Origin: Acidobacteriaceae bacterium KBS 89
Lineage (GTDB): Bacteria > Acidobacteriota > Terriglobia > Terriglobales > Acidobacteriaceae
Direction of reading: 5' to 3'
DNA length: 64,000 bases
Assembly (NCBI GenBank): GCA_000381605.1
Contig: KB906754.1
Span: 641,147 to 705,146 of the forward strand
Part shown: piece by piece, positions 9,129-18,171 of the stretch
Numbering within the stretch: position 1 is the first letter of the stretch
How the letters are laid out: each line of letters begins with the position of its first letter
Notes under the pieces: generated by a model
What the model was told of the DNA's origin: nothing
Database searches by the model: none
What the model saw: the letters and a program-made list of their open reading frames with translations, nothing else
Program-made: the position numbers and the translations under genes

Positions 9129-12100
9129 CTAGAAGCTCTCTCCAATACTGAAGAAGAAGTTGAAATGCCCAGCGTGGCCCTCGTGCGGAGGGTTGTTCTC
9201 GAAGTCATAAATCACCGGATACACCGGCGGATTCAGGTTGTAGCTGAAATCCAGGCGAATCGGCCCCACCGGGGTCTTATAGCGCGCACCCAGTCCAACG
9301 TCATGCGAAAAGTAATTGAAGTTGCAGGTTCCAATGCTCCCCGAAACATTCGAGCATGTCTGCCGGTCCGGTTGGTTGAACCGCAGAAAACTCGGAAACA
9401 TCTGCGACGCCAGCTGAAACACATTCCCCATATCGTGAAACAGAACGAAGTTCAGGCTGCGACCTACCATCGGAAGCGTCGGCGCCGGCATTCGAAACTC
9501 CAACGAATTGACAAACACCGCCGTTCCGCCCACCGGAAAGCCTGTCTGCAGGTCGCGCGGTCCAGCTCCATTGATCGGAAATCCGCGCAGCGAGTTGGCC
9601 CCTCCCGCATACAGCCGCTCCGGCAGAGGCACCGAGACGCAGCTTGCGTTCGTATCCAGCAGATTGTTGCCCTCGGCATCCGGGTTCAAGCAGGCAGTGT
9701 TCCCTACATTCGGGTTGGGCCCCCACGACTGCTCATACCCAATCCGCGTGCTCCGTGCAATCACATACTTCTGCTTCCCGAACTGGTAGTACGTCGCATT
9801 CGTTCCATCAATCTTCCAGAAGTCCGCCTGCGAACCAAACTTCGACGAAGCCAGAAACGTCTGCAGCGTCGTGTATTGCCCCTTCACCGCATCCAGCGGG
9901 CCCGGCGACCGCGTATCGTGAAGCCAGGTTAACCCAGGACCGCCCACACGCACCGGCTGCGACTGTATCGGAATCAGGTCCGCCGAAACCTGCACATTGG
10001 CAACCTCCACACGTCGGTATAGAAAGTCGTAGATAAACGTGTCCCGCTGCCGCCACCTCTGCGTAATGCGAAAATCCCCCTGCAGGGTCGCTGCTGTAAA
10101 CGTCGTAATGTCCTGAATGTTCGAGTAACCGCCCGAGATCGCCGCAGAAATATTCTTGGCTCCATACAAGTGCGGATTCTGCAGCGTCAGGATCCCCACC
10201 TGTTCCAGCAACCCATACGACGAATGCAGCGTCAACGAGTCCTGTGTCCCCCACAAGTTGATCCGCGACACGTCCAGCGAGACCCGTGGGCTCACTCCCG
10301 TCTTCCCTTCCTGCGAAAGCTGGTTGCACGGGTTAATCATCAACTGGATGCACGATGCCTCCGAGATAGTGCCGGCTTGCGGCGTTCCCGTCTGCGCCTC
10401 CAGGCCGAACCCATACGTTACGTTCCACCGCTTCGCCTCAGTCAACTGCAGCAGCACGTTCTTCTCCGGAGCGTCTCCCTGCGGGTTCTGCACCGCAGCA
10501 ATCACCTCGTTGAACAACGCAATGTTGTACAGGTTCCGTTGCGTCTGCAACAACGCAGTCTGGTCCAGCGGGTCTCCCGGATGAACCAGGATCTGCGACT
10601 GCACCACATTCGGCTTCGTCTTATCCATACCGGACAGCAGCACCCGGTTGACGAACACCTGCTGCCCCTCCGTCACATTCAGCGAAACATTCGTCTTGTC
10701 CACGTCCTGCGAATCCTTCGCTTGCCTAATGTCCACCTTTACCTGGTCGAATCCATGACTCAGGTAGTACTGCAACACCGTGTCCCGGTCGCCCGAAAGC
10801 GTTACCAGAGAAAATGGCTGCCCTGGCTGGCTATTCATCAACGCCTTCACGTCCTGCGTCCTGCTCGCGTCCACACCATTCAGCTCAACCGTGCCAAACT
10901 TCTGCTGCGGCCCCTCGACGATCACATAGGTCACCGCAATCTCCCCCACCTTCAACGGCTTTCCATCCGCCGACGTCTGGAGGTCTTTCACATCCGTCGT
11001 CACCTTCGCCTCATCGAATCCATTCGCGCGATACAGCGTCTGGATCGACGACACATCGGCCGCCATCAGAGCAGGGCTGTACTTCCCGCTCCGCTGGTAT
11101 AAGTCCGCCTTCTGCACCCGCATCCGCTCCTGCAGCAGCTCGTCGGTGAAGTACTTATTGCCCTTCAGCTCCACCGACACGACCTTGTGCTTCACCCCGC
11201 GGTCCACCGTGAACACCACGCTCTCCGAGCCTGTCCCCTGCCCCAACATCCTCACCTTGACCTCGGAGTCGAAGTACCCCTGCTGCAGCTCGTAGTCGCG
11301 AATATTGAAGACCCCTTCGTTCAGCAGGTCGTTGTCGATCGTGCCCTCCTGGTAGATCGGTACCAGCAGACGCATACGGCTCTTCGAGATCTTAGCCCCC
11401 TCCACCGCCACCTTCACCTCGGGCCCCTGGTTCGCGTGGAACTCATAGTCCAACTGCTTCCGCGGCAGGTTATACGTCTGCTTCTGCAGCGTCACCGTCG
11501 CCTCCAGACGGTCCTTCTTCTGATACTGCTTCCGCAGCCTCTCCATCGCATTGCTCGTCGTGTCCCGCGAAACCCGGTTGCCCTCCTTCAGCTTTCCCTT
11601 CTTGCGAAACTCCTCCAGCGTCAGGCCCGCATCCGGACCCGTCAGCATTACCTGCCCCACGCGCGCCTTCGGTCCAATTGCAACCGTATAAGTTACATTT
11701 ACCTGGCTTCCAGCCTCATCGATCTTGGAGTCTGCTGTCATCACCGACTCGTAATATCCCTGCTGCTGCAGCATCTCTTTGATTCCCTCGGCACCCGCCT
11801 CAATCTGGGATTCGTTGAACGCCGTCCCCGGCGAAAGCTTCGTCGCAAACTCCAGCAGCGACGCCAGCCTGTCGCTCTTCACCCCATCGATCGTCACCCG
11901 TCCAACGTAGTACCGTGCCACTCCGCTAAAGATCAGCGTGACCGAATCGCCCTGCCGTATCCCGCTCACCTGGATGTCCCGGTAACGGCCACTCGCAAAC
12001 AGCCGCCGCAAGCTCGCCCGTATCTGTTCGGGATCAAGCGGTGTTCCTACCTTCTGCGGCAACTCCTGGGGCAGGGTGTCCGTTTCATCGAACGTCACAC

Positions 12101-12485
12101 CGTGAAACTCGATCTTGTCGACCCGCAGCCCCTTCCACTCCCACACCGACGTGGTCAGCCCCGGCCCAACATCAATTTGGGGCGTCTCACGGGGCCGAGG
12201 TGCTGGACGGGGAATCCGCTGCGCCCCAGCTGGCGTCACCGTATCCGCCCCGCCCTGCACCGGACTCTGCACCGTCGCCGGTGTCGGAGCCTCCGGTATC
12301 CCCTGCGCTCCAGCCGTGCTCCCCGCCACCATCAGCAATCCGGTCCACAACGCCGCCGCGATACGCCTGCACCTCAACTTCAGTGGACTACGCGCGCGAC
12401 TTCGTTGCTCCTGACCCAAAAAACCACCCTTTATTCCTGTTCTGCCACTTATTTCCGTTGTGAGAGGAACCTGCAAGTCCTTCAT
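9129..12485 (-). CDS. Omp85-superfamily outer membrane assembly protein (BamA/TamA-like) with POTRA repeats
   Basis: A 1118-residue outer membrane protein. From ATG 12485, a hydrophobic stretch about residues 42-58 ends at AGAQG and looks like a signal peptide with an unusually long N-region, so the true start may lie further in. A Pro-rich linker precedes several POTRA-like repeats (about residues 110-650; for example VGRVTIDGVKSDRLASLLEF and VVSVELKGNKYFTDELLQER). The C-terminal ~400 residues form the 16-strand barrel with the family LRGF motif (SLRGFPINGAG), GPIRLDFSYNL, and a terminal phenylalanine. Operon with the SurA-like and TamB-like genes argues for an outer-membrane protein insertion machine. 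BamA or TamA identity cannot be decided from this window. Confidence 0.88.
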   Translation of the reverse strand: MKDLQVPLTTEISGRTGIKGGFLGQEQRSRARSPLKLRCRRIAAALWTGLLMVAGSTAGAQGIPEAPTPATVQSPVQGGADTVTPAGAQRIPRPAPRPRETPQIDVGPGLTTSVWEWKGLRVDKIEFHGVTFDETDTLPQELPQKVGTPLDPEQIRASLRRLFASGRYRDIQVSGIRQGDSVTLIFSGVARYYVGRVTIDGVKSDRLASLLEFATKLSPGTAFNESQIEAGAEGIKEMLQQQGYYESVMTADSKIDEAGSQVNVTYTVAIGPKARVGQVMLTGPDAGLTLEEFRKKGKLKEGNRVSRDTTSNAMERLRKQYQKKDRLEATVTLQKQTYNLPRKQLDYEFHANQGPEVKVAVEGAKISKSRMRLLVPIYQEGTIDNDLLNEGVFNIRDYELQQGYFDSEVKVRMLGQGTGSESVVFTVDRGVKHKVVSVELKGNKYFTDELLQERMRVQKADLYQRSGKYSPALMAADVSSIQTLYRANGFDEAKVTTDVKDLQTSADGKPLKVGEIAVTYVIVEGPQQKFGTVELNGVDASRTQDVKALMNSQPGQPFSLVTLSGDRDTVLQYYLSHGFDQVKVDIRQAKDSQDVDKTNVSLNVTEGQQVFVNRVLLSGMDKTKPNVVQSQILVHPGDPLDQTALLQTQRNLYNIALFNEVIAAVQNPQGDAPEKNVLLQLTEAKRWNVTYGFGLEAQTGTPQAGTISEASCIQLMINPCNQLSQEGKTGVSPRVSLDVSRINLWGTQDSLTLHSSYGLLEQVGILTLQNPHLYGAKNISAAISGGYSNIQDITTFTAATLQGDFRITQRWRQRDTFIYDFLYRRVEVANVQVSADLIPIQSQPVRVGGPGLTWLHDTRSPGPLDAVKGQYTTLQTFLASSKFGSQADFWKIDGTNATYYQFGKQKYVIARSTRIGYEQSWGPNPNVGNTACLNPDAEGNNLLDTNASCVSVPLPERLYAGGANSLRGFPINGAGPRDLQTGFPVGGTAVFVNSLEFRMPAPTLPMVGRSLNFVLFHDMGNVFQLASQMFPSFLRFNQPDRQTCSNVSGSIGTCNFNYFSHDVGLGARYKTPVGPIRLDFSYNLNPPVYPVIYDFENNPPHEGHAGHFNFFFSIGESF

Positions 12486-12640
12486 GATGCGCAGCCCAAC
12501 GACGCACAGCCAATGCCTGCGTGACCCAACCGGCCTTTCGTCCGTAAGATGCCGAAAGCCGCACGCATGTCGGCGGTTTCCCTGCACATCCGTCCTTCCC
12601 TATACTACGAAACAGCAGTGTCCTTTGGCAGACTGCCTCT

Positions 12641-13792
12641 ATGATGTCAGACCACCCCACCCCGGCCGTCCCCCAATCCGTCCAGGAACCGCAAACCAGC
12701 ACCCAGATCAACACCCCCGCAGACCCGCGCTCATCCATCTCCGATCAAGATCGCTACTCCCGCCAGGTCCTCTTCCCCGGCATTGGAGCCTCGGGCCAGC
12801 AGCTCCTCGCCTCCGCGCACGTCGCCATCGTCGGCGTCGGCGCCACCGGAGCCGCAACCGCCTCGCTCCTCGCCCGCGCCGGCGTCCGCACCCTTACCCT
12901 CATCGACCGCGACTTCGTCGAACCTTCCAATCTCCAGCGTCAGGTTCTCTTCGACGAGGCCGATGCTCGCGACTGCCTTCCCAAAGCCGAAGCCGCACGC
13001 CGCAAAATAGCCCTCTTCAACTCCACCATCACCGTCCACCAGCAAATCGCCGACCTCGTCCCCGCCAACATCCACGAGCTCCTAAGCCAAGCCCACCTAA
13101 TCCTCGACGCCACCGATAACTTCGAGACCCGCTACCTGATCAACGACTACGCCGTCCAGCAATCCAAACCCTGGATCTACGCAGCCGCCATAGGCGCCTA
13201 CGCCGCAACAATGAACATCCTTCCCTTATCGATTAACCACCAACCACTAACAACTAACAGCTGTCCTCCCACCGCATGTCTCGCCTGCATCTTCCCCAAG
13301 CCCCCCACCGGCCCAGTCGAAACCTGCGACACCGCCGGCATCCTCTCTACAGCCGTTAACCTCGCCGCCTCCATTCAAACCACCGAAGCCCTCAAACTCC
13401 TCACCAACCAGCCCCACCTCATGCGCCGAACCCTCGTCTCCTTCGACCTGTGGGGCAACCAGCGTAGCGAGATCAACACCAGCACCCCAAACCCCGACTG
13501 CACCGTCTGCGGCCAGCGCCTCTTCTCGCACCTCTCCGGCGTCGGCCGCCCGCACATCACCCTCTGTGGCCGGAACTCGGTCCAGATCCATGAGCACCAT
13601 CGCCCCATCGACTTCGCCACCATGCGCACCCGCCTCCTCCCCCACGGAGAAGTCCGTTTCAACGATCTCCTCCTCCGCTTCACGCGACCACCCCACACCT
13701 TCACGCTCTTCCCCGACGGCCGCTGCCTCATCCAGGGCACAACCGACATCACCCTGGCCCGCTCCCTCTACGCTCGCTTCATCGGCTCATAA
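12641..13792 (+). CDS. ThiF/MoeB/HesA family adenylyltransferase (E1-like), with C-terminal extension
   Basis: Family enzymes adenylate the C-terminal glycine of sulfur-carrier proteins such as ThiS or MoaD for thiamine or molybdopterin synthesis. The 383-residue product shows the Rossmann ATP site VGVGATGAA (about residues 64-72), the DRDFVEPSNLQRQ segment with conserved Asp and Arg, LDATDNFETRYLIND, two zinc-binding CxxC pairs (CLAC and CTVC), and the catalytic cysteine in ETCDTAGIL. The last ~85 residues resemble the ubiquitin-like or rhodanese extensions found in some MoeB proteins but are not assignable. An AT-rich in-frame segment at 13226-13261 (INHQPLTTN) interrupts otherwise very GC-rich coding sequence. 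Which sulfur carrier it serves is unknown. Confidence 0.88.
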   Translation: MMSDHPTPAVPQSVQEPQTSTQINTPADPRSSISDQDRYSRQVLFPGIGASGQQLLASAHVAIVGVGATGAATASLLARAGVRTLTLIDRDFVEPSNLQRQVLFDEADARDCLPKAEAARRKIALFNSTITVHQQIADLVPANIHELLSQAHLILDATDNFETRYLINDYAVQQSKPWIYAAAIGAYAATMNILPLSINHQPLTTNSCPPTACLACIFPKPPTGPVETCDTAGILSTAVNLAASIQTTEALKLLTNQPHLMRRTLVSFDLWGNQRSEINTSTPNPDCTVCGQRLFSHLSGVGRPHITLCGRNSVQIHEHHRPIDFATMRTRLLPHGEVRFNDLLLRFTRPPHTFTLFPDGRCLIQGTTDITLARSLYARFIGS

Positions 13793-13962
13793 GTATCTGA
13801 TAATCCACAGCTCAAAACCTCGTGCACCCGGCGCTCCTTACAACCCTTCCCGCCCACGTTCCATCCAACCCCAAGCGACATAATTCCCCTCAGTCCGTTT
13901 GCGGTAGGCTTAAAGCAAGCGAAAACTTAACGGTGACCGACGAACGAGTCCGGAGTCTAGCT

Positions 13963-14625
13963 ATGGACGTCCAAGGCCTACAAATGACCCAGAACACACC
14001 AACTCCCGGCGTCTTTAAACGCAACCCGCCCATCGCGGGAGAAGCAGAAGCAATCGAAGCAGCAAAAAACGGCGACGCAGAAGCGTTCTCCAAGCTGTAC
14101 GCTCTCCACAAACGCCGCGTCTACACGCTCTGCCTCCGCATGCTCGGCAACGTATCCGAGGCCGAAGACATGACCCAGGAGGCCTTCCTTCACCTCTTCC
14201 GCAAAATCGGCAGCTTCCGCGGAGAATCCGCATTTTCTACGTGGCTGCATAGACTTACGGTAAATTTGGTACTGATGCATCTGCGCAAAAAGGGCCTCAA
14301 CCTCGTCTCCCTTGAAGAGACCATCAACCCATCCGAAGACGACGCCCCCAAGCGCGACTTCGGCAGCCGCGACCTCCAGCTCACCGGATCGGTTGACCGC
14401 GTTGCCCTCGAGCGCGCCGTCGCCTCGCTTCCCCCCGGCTACCGAATGGTCTTCGTTCTCCACGACGTAGAAGGCTTCGAGCATAACGAGATCGCCACCA
14501 TGCTTGAATGCTCCACCGGCAACAGCAAGTCCCAACTGCATAAGGCCCGTCTCAAGCTCCGCGAACTCCTCCGCCAGCCGGAGCAGTCGTCTCAGCCAGC
14601 CGGCTTCAATGAGGTGGCGGTATGA
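13963..14625 (+). CDS. ECF-family RNA polymerase sigma factor
   Basis: A 220-residue sigma-70-like factor of the RpoE type. Region 2 (about residues 35-105) includes [36 protein letters not shown] and [11 protein letters not shown]; region 4 (about 150-205) includes [23 protein letters not shown] followed by [13 protein letters not shown] as the recognition helix. Start chosen at ATG 13963, preceded by CGGAG; GTG 13933 is an alternative with no binding site. Its stop overlaps the next gene (ATGA), the classic arrangement with a cognate anti-sigma factor. The regulon is not inferable from here. Confidence 0.93.
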   Translation: MDVQGLQMTQNTPTPGVFKRNPPIAGEAEAIEAAKNGDAEAFSKLYALHKRRVYTLCLRMLGNVSEAEDMTQEAFLHLFRKIGSFRGESAFSTWLHRLTVNLVLMHLRKKGLNLVSLEETINPSEDDAPKRDFGSRDLQLTGSVDRVALERAVASLPPGYRMVFVLHDVEGFEHNEIATMLECSTGNSKSQLHKARLKLRELLRQPEQSSQPAGFNEVAV

Positions 14626-14924
14626 CCGACTCCAACTTCCCCGATTTCGATACCATGACCCCTGCAGACTTTGAACAATATCTGCCCGAGTTCTTCGCCA
14701 ACGGCGACGGTCACGTCAGCACCGACCCGCGTTTGCAGAAGTTCCTAAAGAACAACCCCGACTGCGCCGCCCTCGTCCGCGATCTCGAGGCCATCGCAGA
14801 CCAGGCCCGTAGCCTCTTCGAACTCACCGAGCAACCCAGCGACGCCGTCTGGACCGGCATCCAGGACAAGCTCAGGCACCCAGCACCCGAAGACGACGAC
14901 CTCTCCATCCCGCAAACCGTCTAG
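14622..14924 (+). CDS. Small acidic protein coupled to the ECF sigma gene, possible anti-sigma factor
   Basis: A 100-residue acidic soluble protein whose ATG overlaps the sigma factor stop by four bases. It has no transmembrane helix. Residues 30-60 ([31 protein letters not shown]) resemble the helical core of zinc anti-sigma domains but have only one cysteine, so the zinc-binding H-C-C motif is missing. Translational coupling is the main reason for calling it a possible anti-sigma factor; sequence alone would leave it hypothetical. Confidence 0.7.
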   Translation: MTDSNFPDFDTMTPADFEQYLPEFFANGDGHVSTDPRLQKFLKNNPDCAALVRDLEAIADQARSLFELTEQPSDAVWTGIQDKLRHPAPEDDDLSIPQTV

Positions 14925-14940
14925 TAGACTTCATCTCCGA

Positions 14941-14987
14941 CGAATGGCCCGTCTTTCGCAGTGTCCATGCGAAGAATGGGCCATTCG
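14941..14987 (+). terminator. Long hairpin after the sigma/anti-sigma pair
   Basis: CGAATGGCCC (14941-14950) pairs with GGGCCATTCG (14978-14987), and TTCGCA (14955-14960) pairs with TGCGAA (14968-14973), giving a long imperfect stem 17 bases after the stop. No U-rich tract follows, so it may be a terminator for convergent transcripts or a 3' stabilising structure. Confidence 0.6.
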
Positions 14988-15016
14988 TGTCAGTGAGTCG
15001 TCTCTTCCGCCTTGTT

Positions 15017-15691
15017 CTATTTGACTGAATATCCGCGCGCATCCATACAAGCAGAAAACCCTTGCTTGAACTTGTTCATCTGCTGGTTGTAAGCGGCCTG
15101 GGCTTGGTTGGATTGCTGTTGCACCTGTGCCCCTGCCGCCTGGGATGCCTGTTGCTTCGACTGCTCGTTCGCCTTGCGCTGCTGTCGTCCGCCCCGCACC
15201 GTGCCAACTGTCGCTCCAACAGCCGCACCCGTACCTGCATCGCCGGCGATCCCCCCGATGACCGCCCCGCCCACGGCGCCCTTCGCTGCACCCTTCGCTC
15301 GCCCCCCCTTGGCTTGCGGAGCGTTAGCTGCAGCCTGCTCCTGGGCAGCCTGCACATCCGCTGCGGACGCACCTGCGGGCGGGGGAGCCTCCGGGTTTAT
15401 TCCGGTCTGCTGCTGAACCATGCCGTAGCAGTCATACTCATCCCGGAGTTGCTGGTCCTGACTCTGATTGTTTTTGGCGAACGCAAACATCCCGAGCTTC
15501 TGCGCCGCAGAAAACGGAGGAGTCGGTCCCGCCGGAACAGACGGGGCAGCAGCAGCCGGTGCCGCTGCCGGGGCAGCAGCCGGAGCCGGGGTGGCAGTCG
15601 GTGCACCCGCGCCCGAATCAGATTTCTTGCAGCCTGAGCCCGCCGGCAGAAGCAGTAAAAGGCATAGTGCTCGAACTGTTGACCGCGTCAT
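15017..15691 (-). CDS. Glycine-zipper lipoprotein
   Basis: A 224-residue putative lipoprotein. The signal peptide ends in the lipobox-like LPAGSGC, giving an acylated Cys at about residue 21. An Ala/Pro-rich linker (about 28-58) follows, then a charged segment, then a glycine zipper (about residues 128-168: GAVGGAVIGGIAGDAGTGAAVGATVG) typical of outer-membrane-associated small proteins. A Gln-rich, likely helical tail follows, and two cysteines sit at the ends (DYDC-type segment and SACMDARGY). A perfect AGGAGG lies six bases before the ATG. Function unknown; probably envelope structural. Confidence 0.8.
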   Translation of the reverse strand: MTRSTVRALCLLLLLPAGSGCKKSDSGAGAPTATPAPAAAPAAAPAAAAPSVPAGPTPPFSAAQKLGMFAFAKNNQSQDQQLRDEYDCYGMVQQQTGINPEAPPPAGASAADVQAAQEQAAANAPQAKGGRAKGAAKGAVGGAVIGGIAGDAGTGAAVGATVGTVRGGRQQRKANEQSKQQASQAAGAQVQQQSNQAQAAYNQQMNKFKQGFSACMDARGYSVK

Positions 15692-15988
15692 TTGTTCCTC
15701 CTGGACATCGCATTAGTGTGCGTTTTGGCCGACCGTTTCAATCTGCCCCCACATTCCCTATCCCTCATAAGGCGAAACTGATTGAAGATTGATCAGTCTA
15801 CGAGAGCCGCGTTCCCCCCGATAACTGGCAAAACTAATAGCCCACAACAAATGGCCCGAGGCCAGTGCCCCATTCCTGCAGTCTCATCGCCTCTGTGCCG
15901 GAGCCGCGATCCGTCTCTTTAAGGAAATCGAACGTCAACTCGCAACCTGTCATGTCCTGCATGGCCACAAAGCCCATTTGGATGGATA
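15692..15988. other. Intergenic gap, no intact gene
   Basis: About 300 bases upstream of the lipoprotein. Short open frames here show no family resemblance and no binding site. It probably contains the minus-strand promoter of the lipoprotein and leads into the sulfatase remnant. Confidence 0.35.
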
Positions 15989-16199
15989 TGTCTTCGAACA
16001 GCGAAGTTGTTCAACCTGCGAATGGACCCCGACGAGCGGGCGGACATCACGTCTGATCAATACAACGATTGGATGGTGAAAAGAATATCTATCCCAATGT
16101 TCAGGGCCAAGCCTTCCGGAGCTGTTCATGGAGACGTTCAAAGAGTATCCACCGAGTCAGGCGCCTGCGAGCTTTAATATCGATCCGGAAGCGACTTGA
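15989..16199 (+). pseudogene. Decayed C-terminal remnant of a sulfatase gene
   Basis: Two reading frames together spell the C-terminal end of an arylsulfatase-type protein. One frame from 15989 gives LRTAKLFNLRMDPDERADITSD and YNDWMVKR, the usual ‘KLFNLR.DP.ERADIT...Y.DW’ segment. After a frame change between about 16080 and 16115, another frame gives ELFMETFKEYPPSQAPASFNID and stops at 16197-16199, matching the ‘TFKE.PP.Q.PASF.ID’ sulfatase terminus. No start, no N-terminal domain and no catalytic CxPSR are present, so this is a 3' fragment, not a gene. The family match is from memory of the motif pattern. Confidence 0.6.
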
Positions 16200-16326
16200 A
16201 GATGCTGCGCGTCAACAGCAACAAGCGGGAAAGGACTGAAGCGAGCCGAGGCGGCGCCGCACCGCAGGCATCCCCCATCAAGTGGACCGCACCGCCTGAA
16301 ACGATCCCGCGCCTCCCCCGGTCAGG

Positions 16327-17682
16327 TCAGGCGCGCCGTTCTTGCATCTGTGGAAAGGCACTTTGATTCTCAGATCCAGAGCTCTTTGCGGTTTCGCCTG
16401 TTACCCGCTCCAGCCATATCTCTCGCCAATAGATTCGCTCGTCCAGCGGGGCGAATTCATGGTACTCCCCTGTTGCTGTCACGTCCTCCAACGTGATGCA
16501 CGGGTTCGTAAAATTCATCATCTTGCCCGTTCTTTCGTCTATCTGACGGTTTACGCGCGCACGTACTCTATGTTCTCCACCGCAGAAGCGCGTCATCTCC
16601 TTGTCGAACCAGAGCCCGCGATTCTTGAATTCGGCGTTCAGGGTTTGCTCGATCTCGTGCTTGCTCTTGATTCGCACGAGCTCGCCTGGCTGTAGATTCA
16701 AGACCGCATGTGGTGTCATTTGCAACGGTGAGGGGGCGCGATACGGGAAGAGGACGCCGCCAGTACGACGCTGCACCGCGTTGAACGCAAGGATTGCGAT
16801 GGAGGTAAAGAAAGGACCGATACGAACATTTCCGCTGAGCAGCTCCCTGAGGAAGTTGCGCGGGTCGTTCCAGCCTGTCGGGGTAGTTGCCTCAGGCATC
16901 TTACTCAACTGACAAACGAATCGCGATTCCGAAGTCTCTGCGTCGACCCGCCTCGTGAACTGACCTAGATCCAGCCCGCCGCGGGAACCCGCTACTCGCG
17001 TGATTGCCGGTTTCTGCTTCATCGAAGCACGACGCAACCATGCTTCTTTCCATAGAATCGGGCAGTCGGCCTGGCACCCGCCGTGATAACAACCGTCACA
17101 TCGGAGTCCCTCCAGGATCACGGTGTCGCGCATTCGCCGCAAACCGCTCATGAGGATCCAATCGAAGATCTTATCGACGCGCCGGAACACGCGCACTTGT
17201 CTACCGCACCACACTTCCATCTCAGGCATGAATGGCAGTGAATCTACCTCACCCCTTCTATCAAGCGTCGCAAGAATCTCTTCCAAAGAACGCACTTCCA
17301 CGAGTTCTCCAGCCCGTAAGTCAAGTTGTCCCTGGGAACGGCCGGCAAGGGCACGCACGCGGCGCAAAAGCGCACGAAAACTTCGCACCACGAATCCGCC
17401 ATGCCATTCGCGTGGACGCCCCGCATAGGGCAGTCCGCGGCTTTCAAGACGATCGCGACGCAAGCTGATCAGCGCCCCCGCCAGTACGAGACCGGTCGCG
17501 GTCTCGCCGCATAGTAGCGCGAAGCCACCCACCAACCCAAACAGAACGACATGTGTCGACCAAGGCCTCTGAAATATCTGTCTCACGACGATGAACCAAA
17601 CCATGGCAGCAAGTCCCACGAAAGCGAGCAACGCCGCGCTCACGGCAGTCTTCCGATAGCTGGCCCGGTGTTCAGTCAACAT
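16327..17682 (-). CDS. Membrane protein with a duplicated Cys-containing domain, function unknown
   Basis: A 451-residue protein with two N-terminal transmembrane helices (about residues 12-34 and 44-73). Two copies of one domain follow. Copy 1 (about 120-220) runs LRAGELVEVRSLEEILATLD ... FMPEMEVWCG ... LEGLRCDGCYHGGCQADCP ... WKEAWLRR. Copy 2 (about 330-430) runs LQPGELVRIKSKHEIEQTLN ... EMTRFCGGEHRVRARVNR ... WREIWLER. Copy 1 carries the extra cluster C-x2-C-x3-GC-x3-C-P, a likely metal site, which copy 2 replaces with FTNPCITLEDV. I do not know a functional name. It is flanked by a sulfatase remnant and an AT-rich gap and has no operon partner. Confidence 0.75.
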   Translation of the reverse strand: MLTEHRASYRKTAVSAALLAFVGLAAMVWFIVVRQIFQRPWSTHVVLFGLVGGFALLCGETATGLVLAGALISLRRDRLESRGLPYAGRPREWHGGFVVRSFRALLRRVRALAGRSQGQLDLRAGELVEVRSLEEILATLDRRGEVDSLPFMPEMEVWCGRQVRVFRRVDKIFDWILMSGLRRMRDTVILEGLRCDGCYHGGCQADCPILWKEAWLRRASMKQKPAITRVAGSRGGLDLGQFTRRVDAETSESRFVCQLSKMPEATTPTGWNDPRNFLRELLSGNVRIGPFFTSIAILAFNAVQRRTGGVLFPYRAPSPLQMTPHAVLNLQPGELVRIKSKHEIEQTLNAEFKNRGLWFDKEMTRFCGGEHRVRARVNRQIDERTGKMMNFTNPCITLEDVTATGEYHEFAPLDERIYWREIWLERVTGETAKSSGSENQSAFPQMQERRA

Positions 17683-18171
17683 AGAATCTCCTCACTTTGT
17701 ACGCGGAGCCCCGCAGTTCCTTGACTTGGTCACGTTTCTTCCGTCGGCAAACAACGTCCGCACGGACTCAAAGGGGAGGAAAAAAAGAATAACACTAAAA
17801 CATTACAATTAAGTTTTTTTCAAAAGTAGTTCGCGTAGGCTTACCCACGCGCAACGGCAGGTCACTCGCGGTCATTGCCTGCATTTATCAAACATACAAA
17901 TCAACTGAGTTACTTGTGTTCCAAAAATGTAGTTACCTTTTTGGTCGCATAAAACTGCACACACTCGACAAAAGAAATAGACTCCACAGCCCCGCGTCGT
18001 AACTCCACGCGACTGGGCACTTACATCTAGATGTGGGTGCTCTATCTTCGCGACGGTTTCATCGTAGCTAGTCGGAATCCCCGCCAGTCTGCTGTTGGAG
18101 TGAACTTAGCTGGGCCATCGCACAAAGCGTGATCCGCTTTCCTCAAGGACGCGCCAGCATCCACAACGAAG
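17683..18171. other. AT-rich intergenic gap
   Basis: About 490 bases separating two divergent genes. The stretch 17780-17830 is A/T-rich with an A7 run, an A-rich stretch and a T8 run, and 17880-17960 is also AT-rich, unlike the flanking coding DNA. It probably holds promoters for both directions; I see no gene, no tRNA and no convincing paired promoter boxes. Confidence 0.4.

Noticed and set aside
15017..15691. Ala/Pro/Gln-rich stretch as a sign of a spurious gene
   Set aside because: Perfect AGGAGG, signal peptide with lipobox and a glycine zipper support a real lipoprotein despite low complexity.
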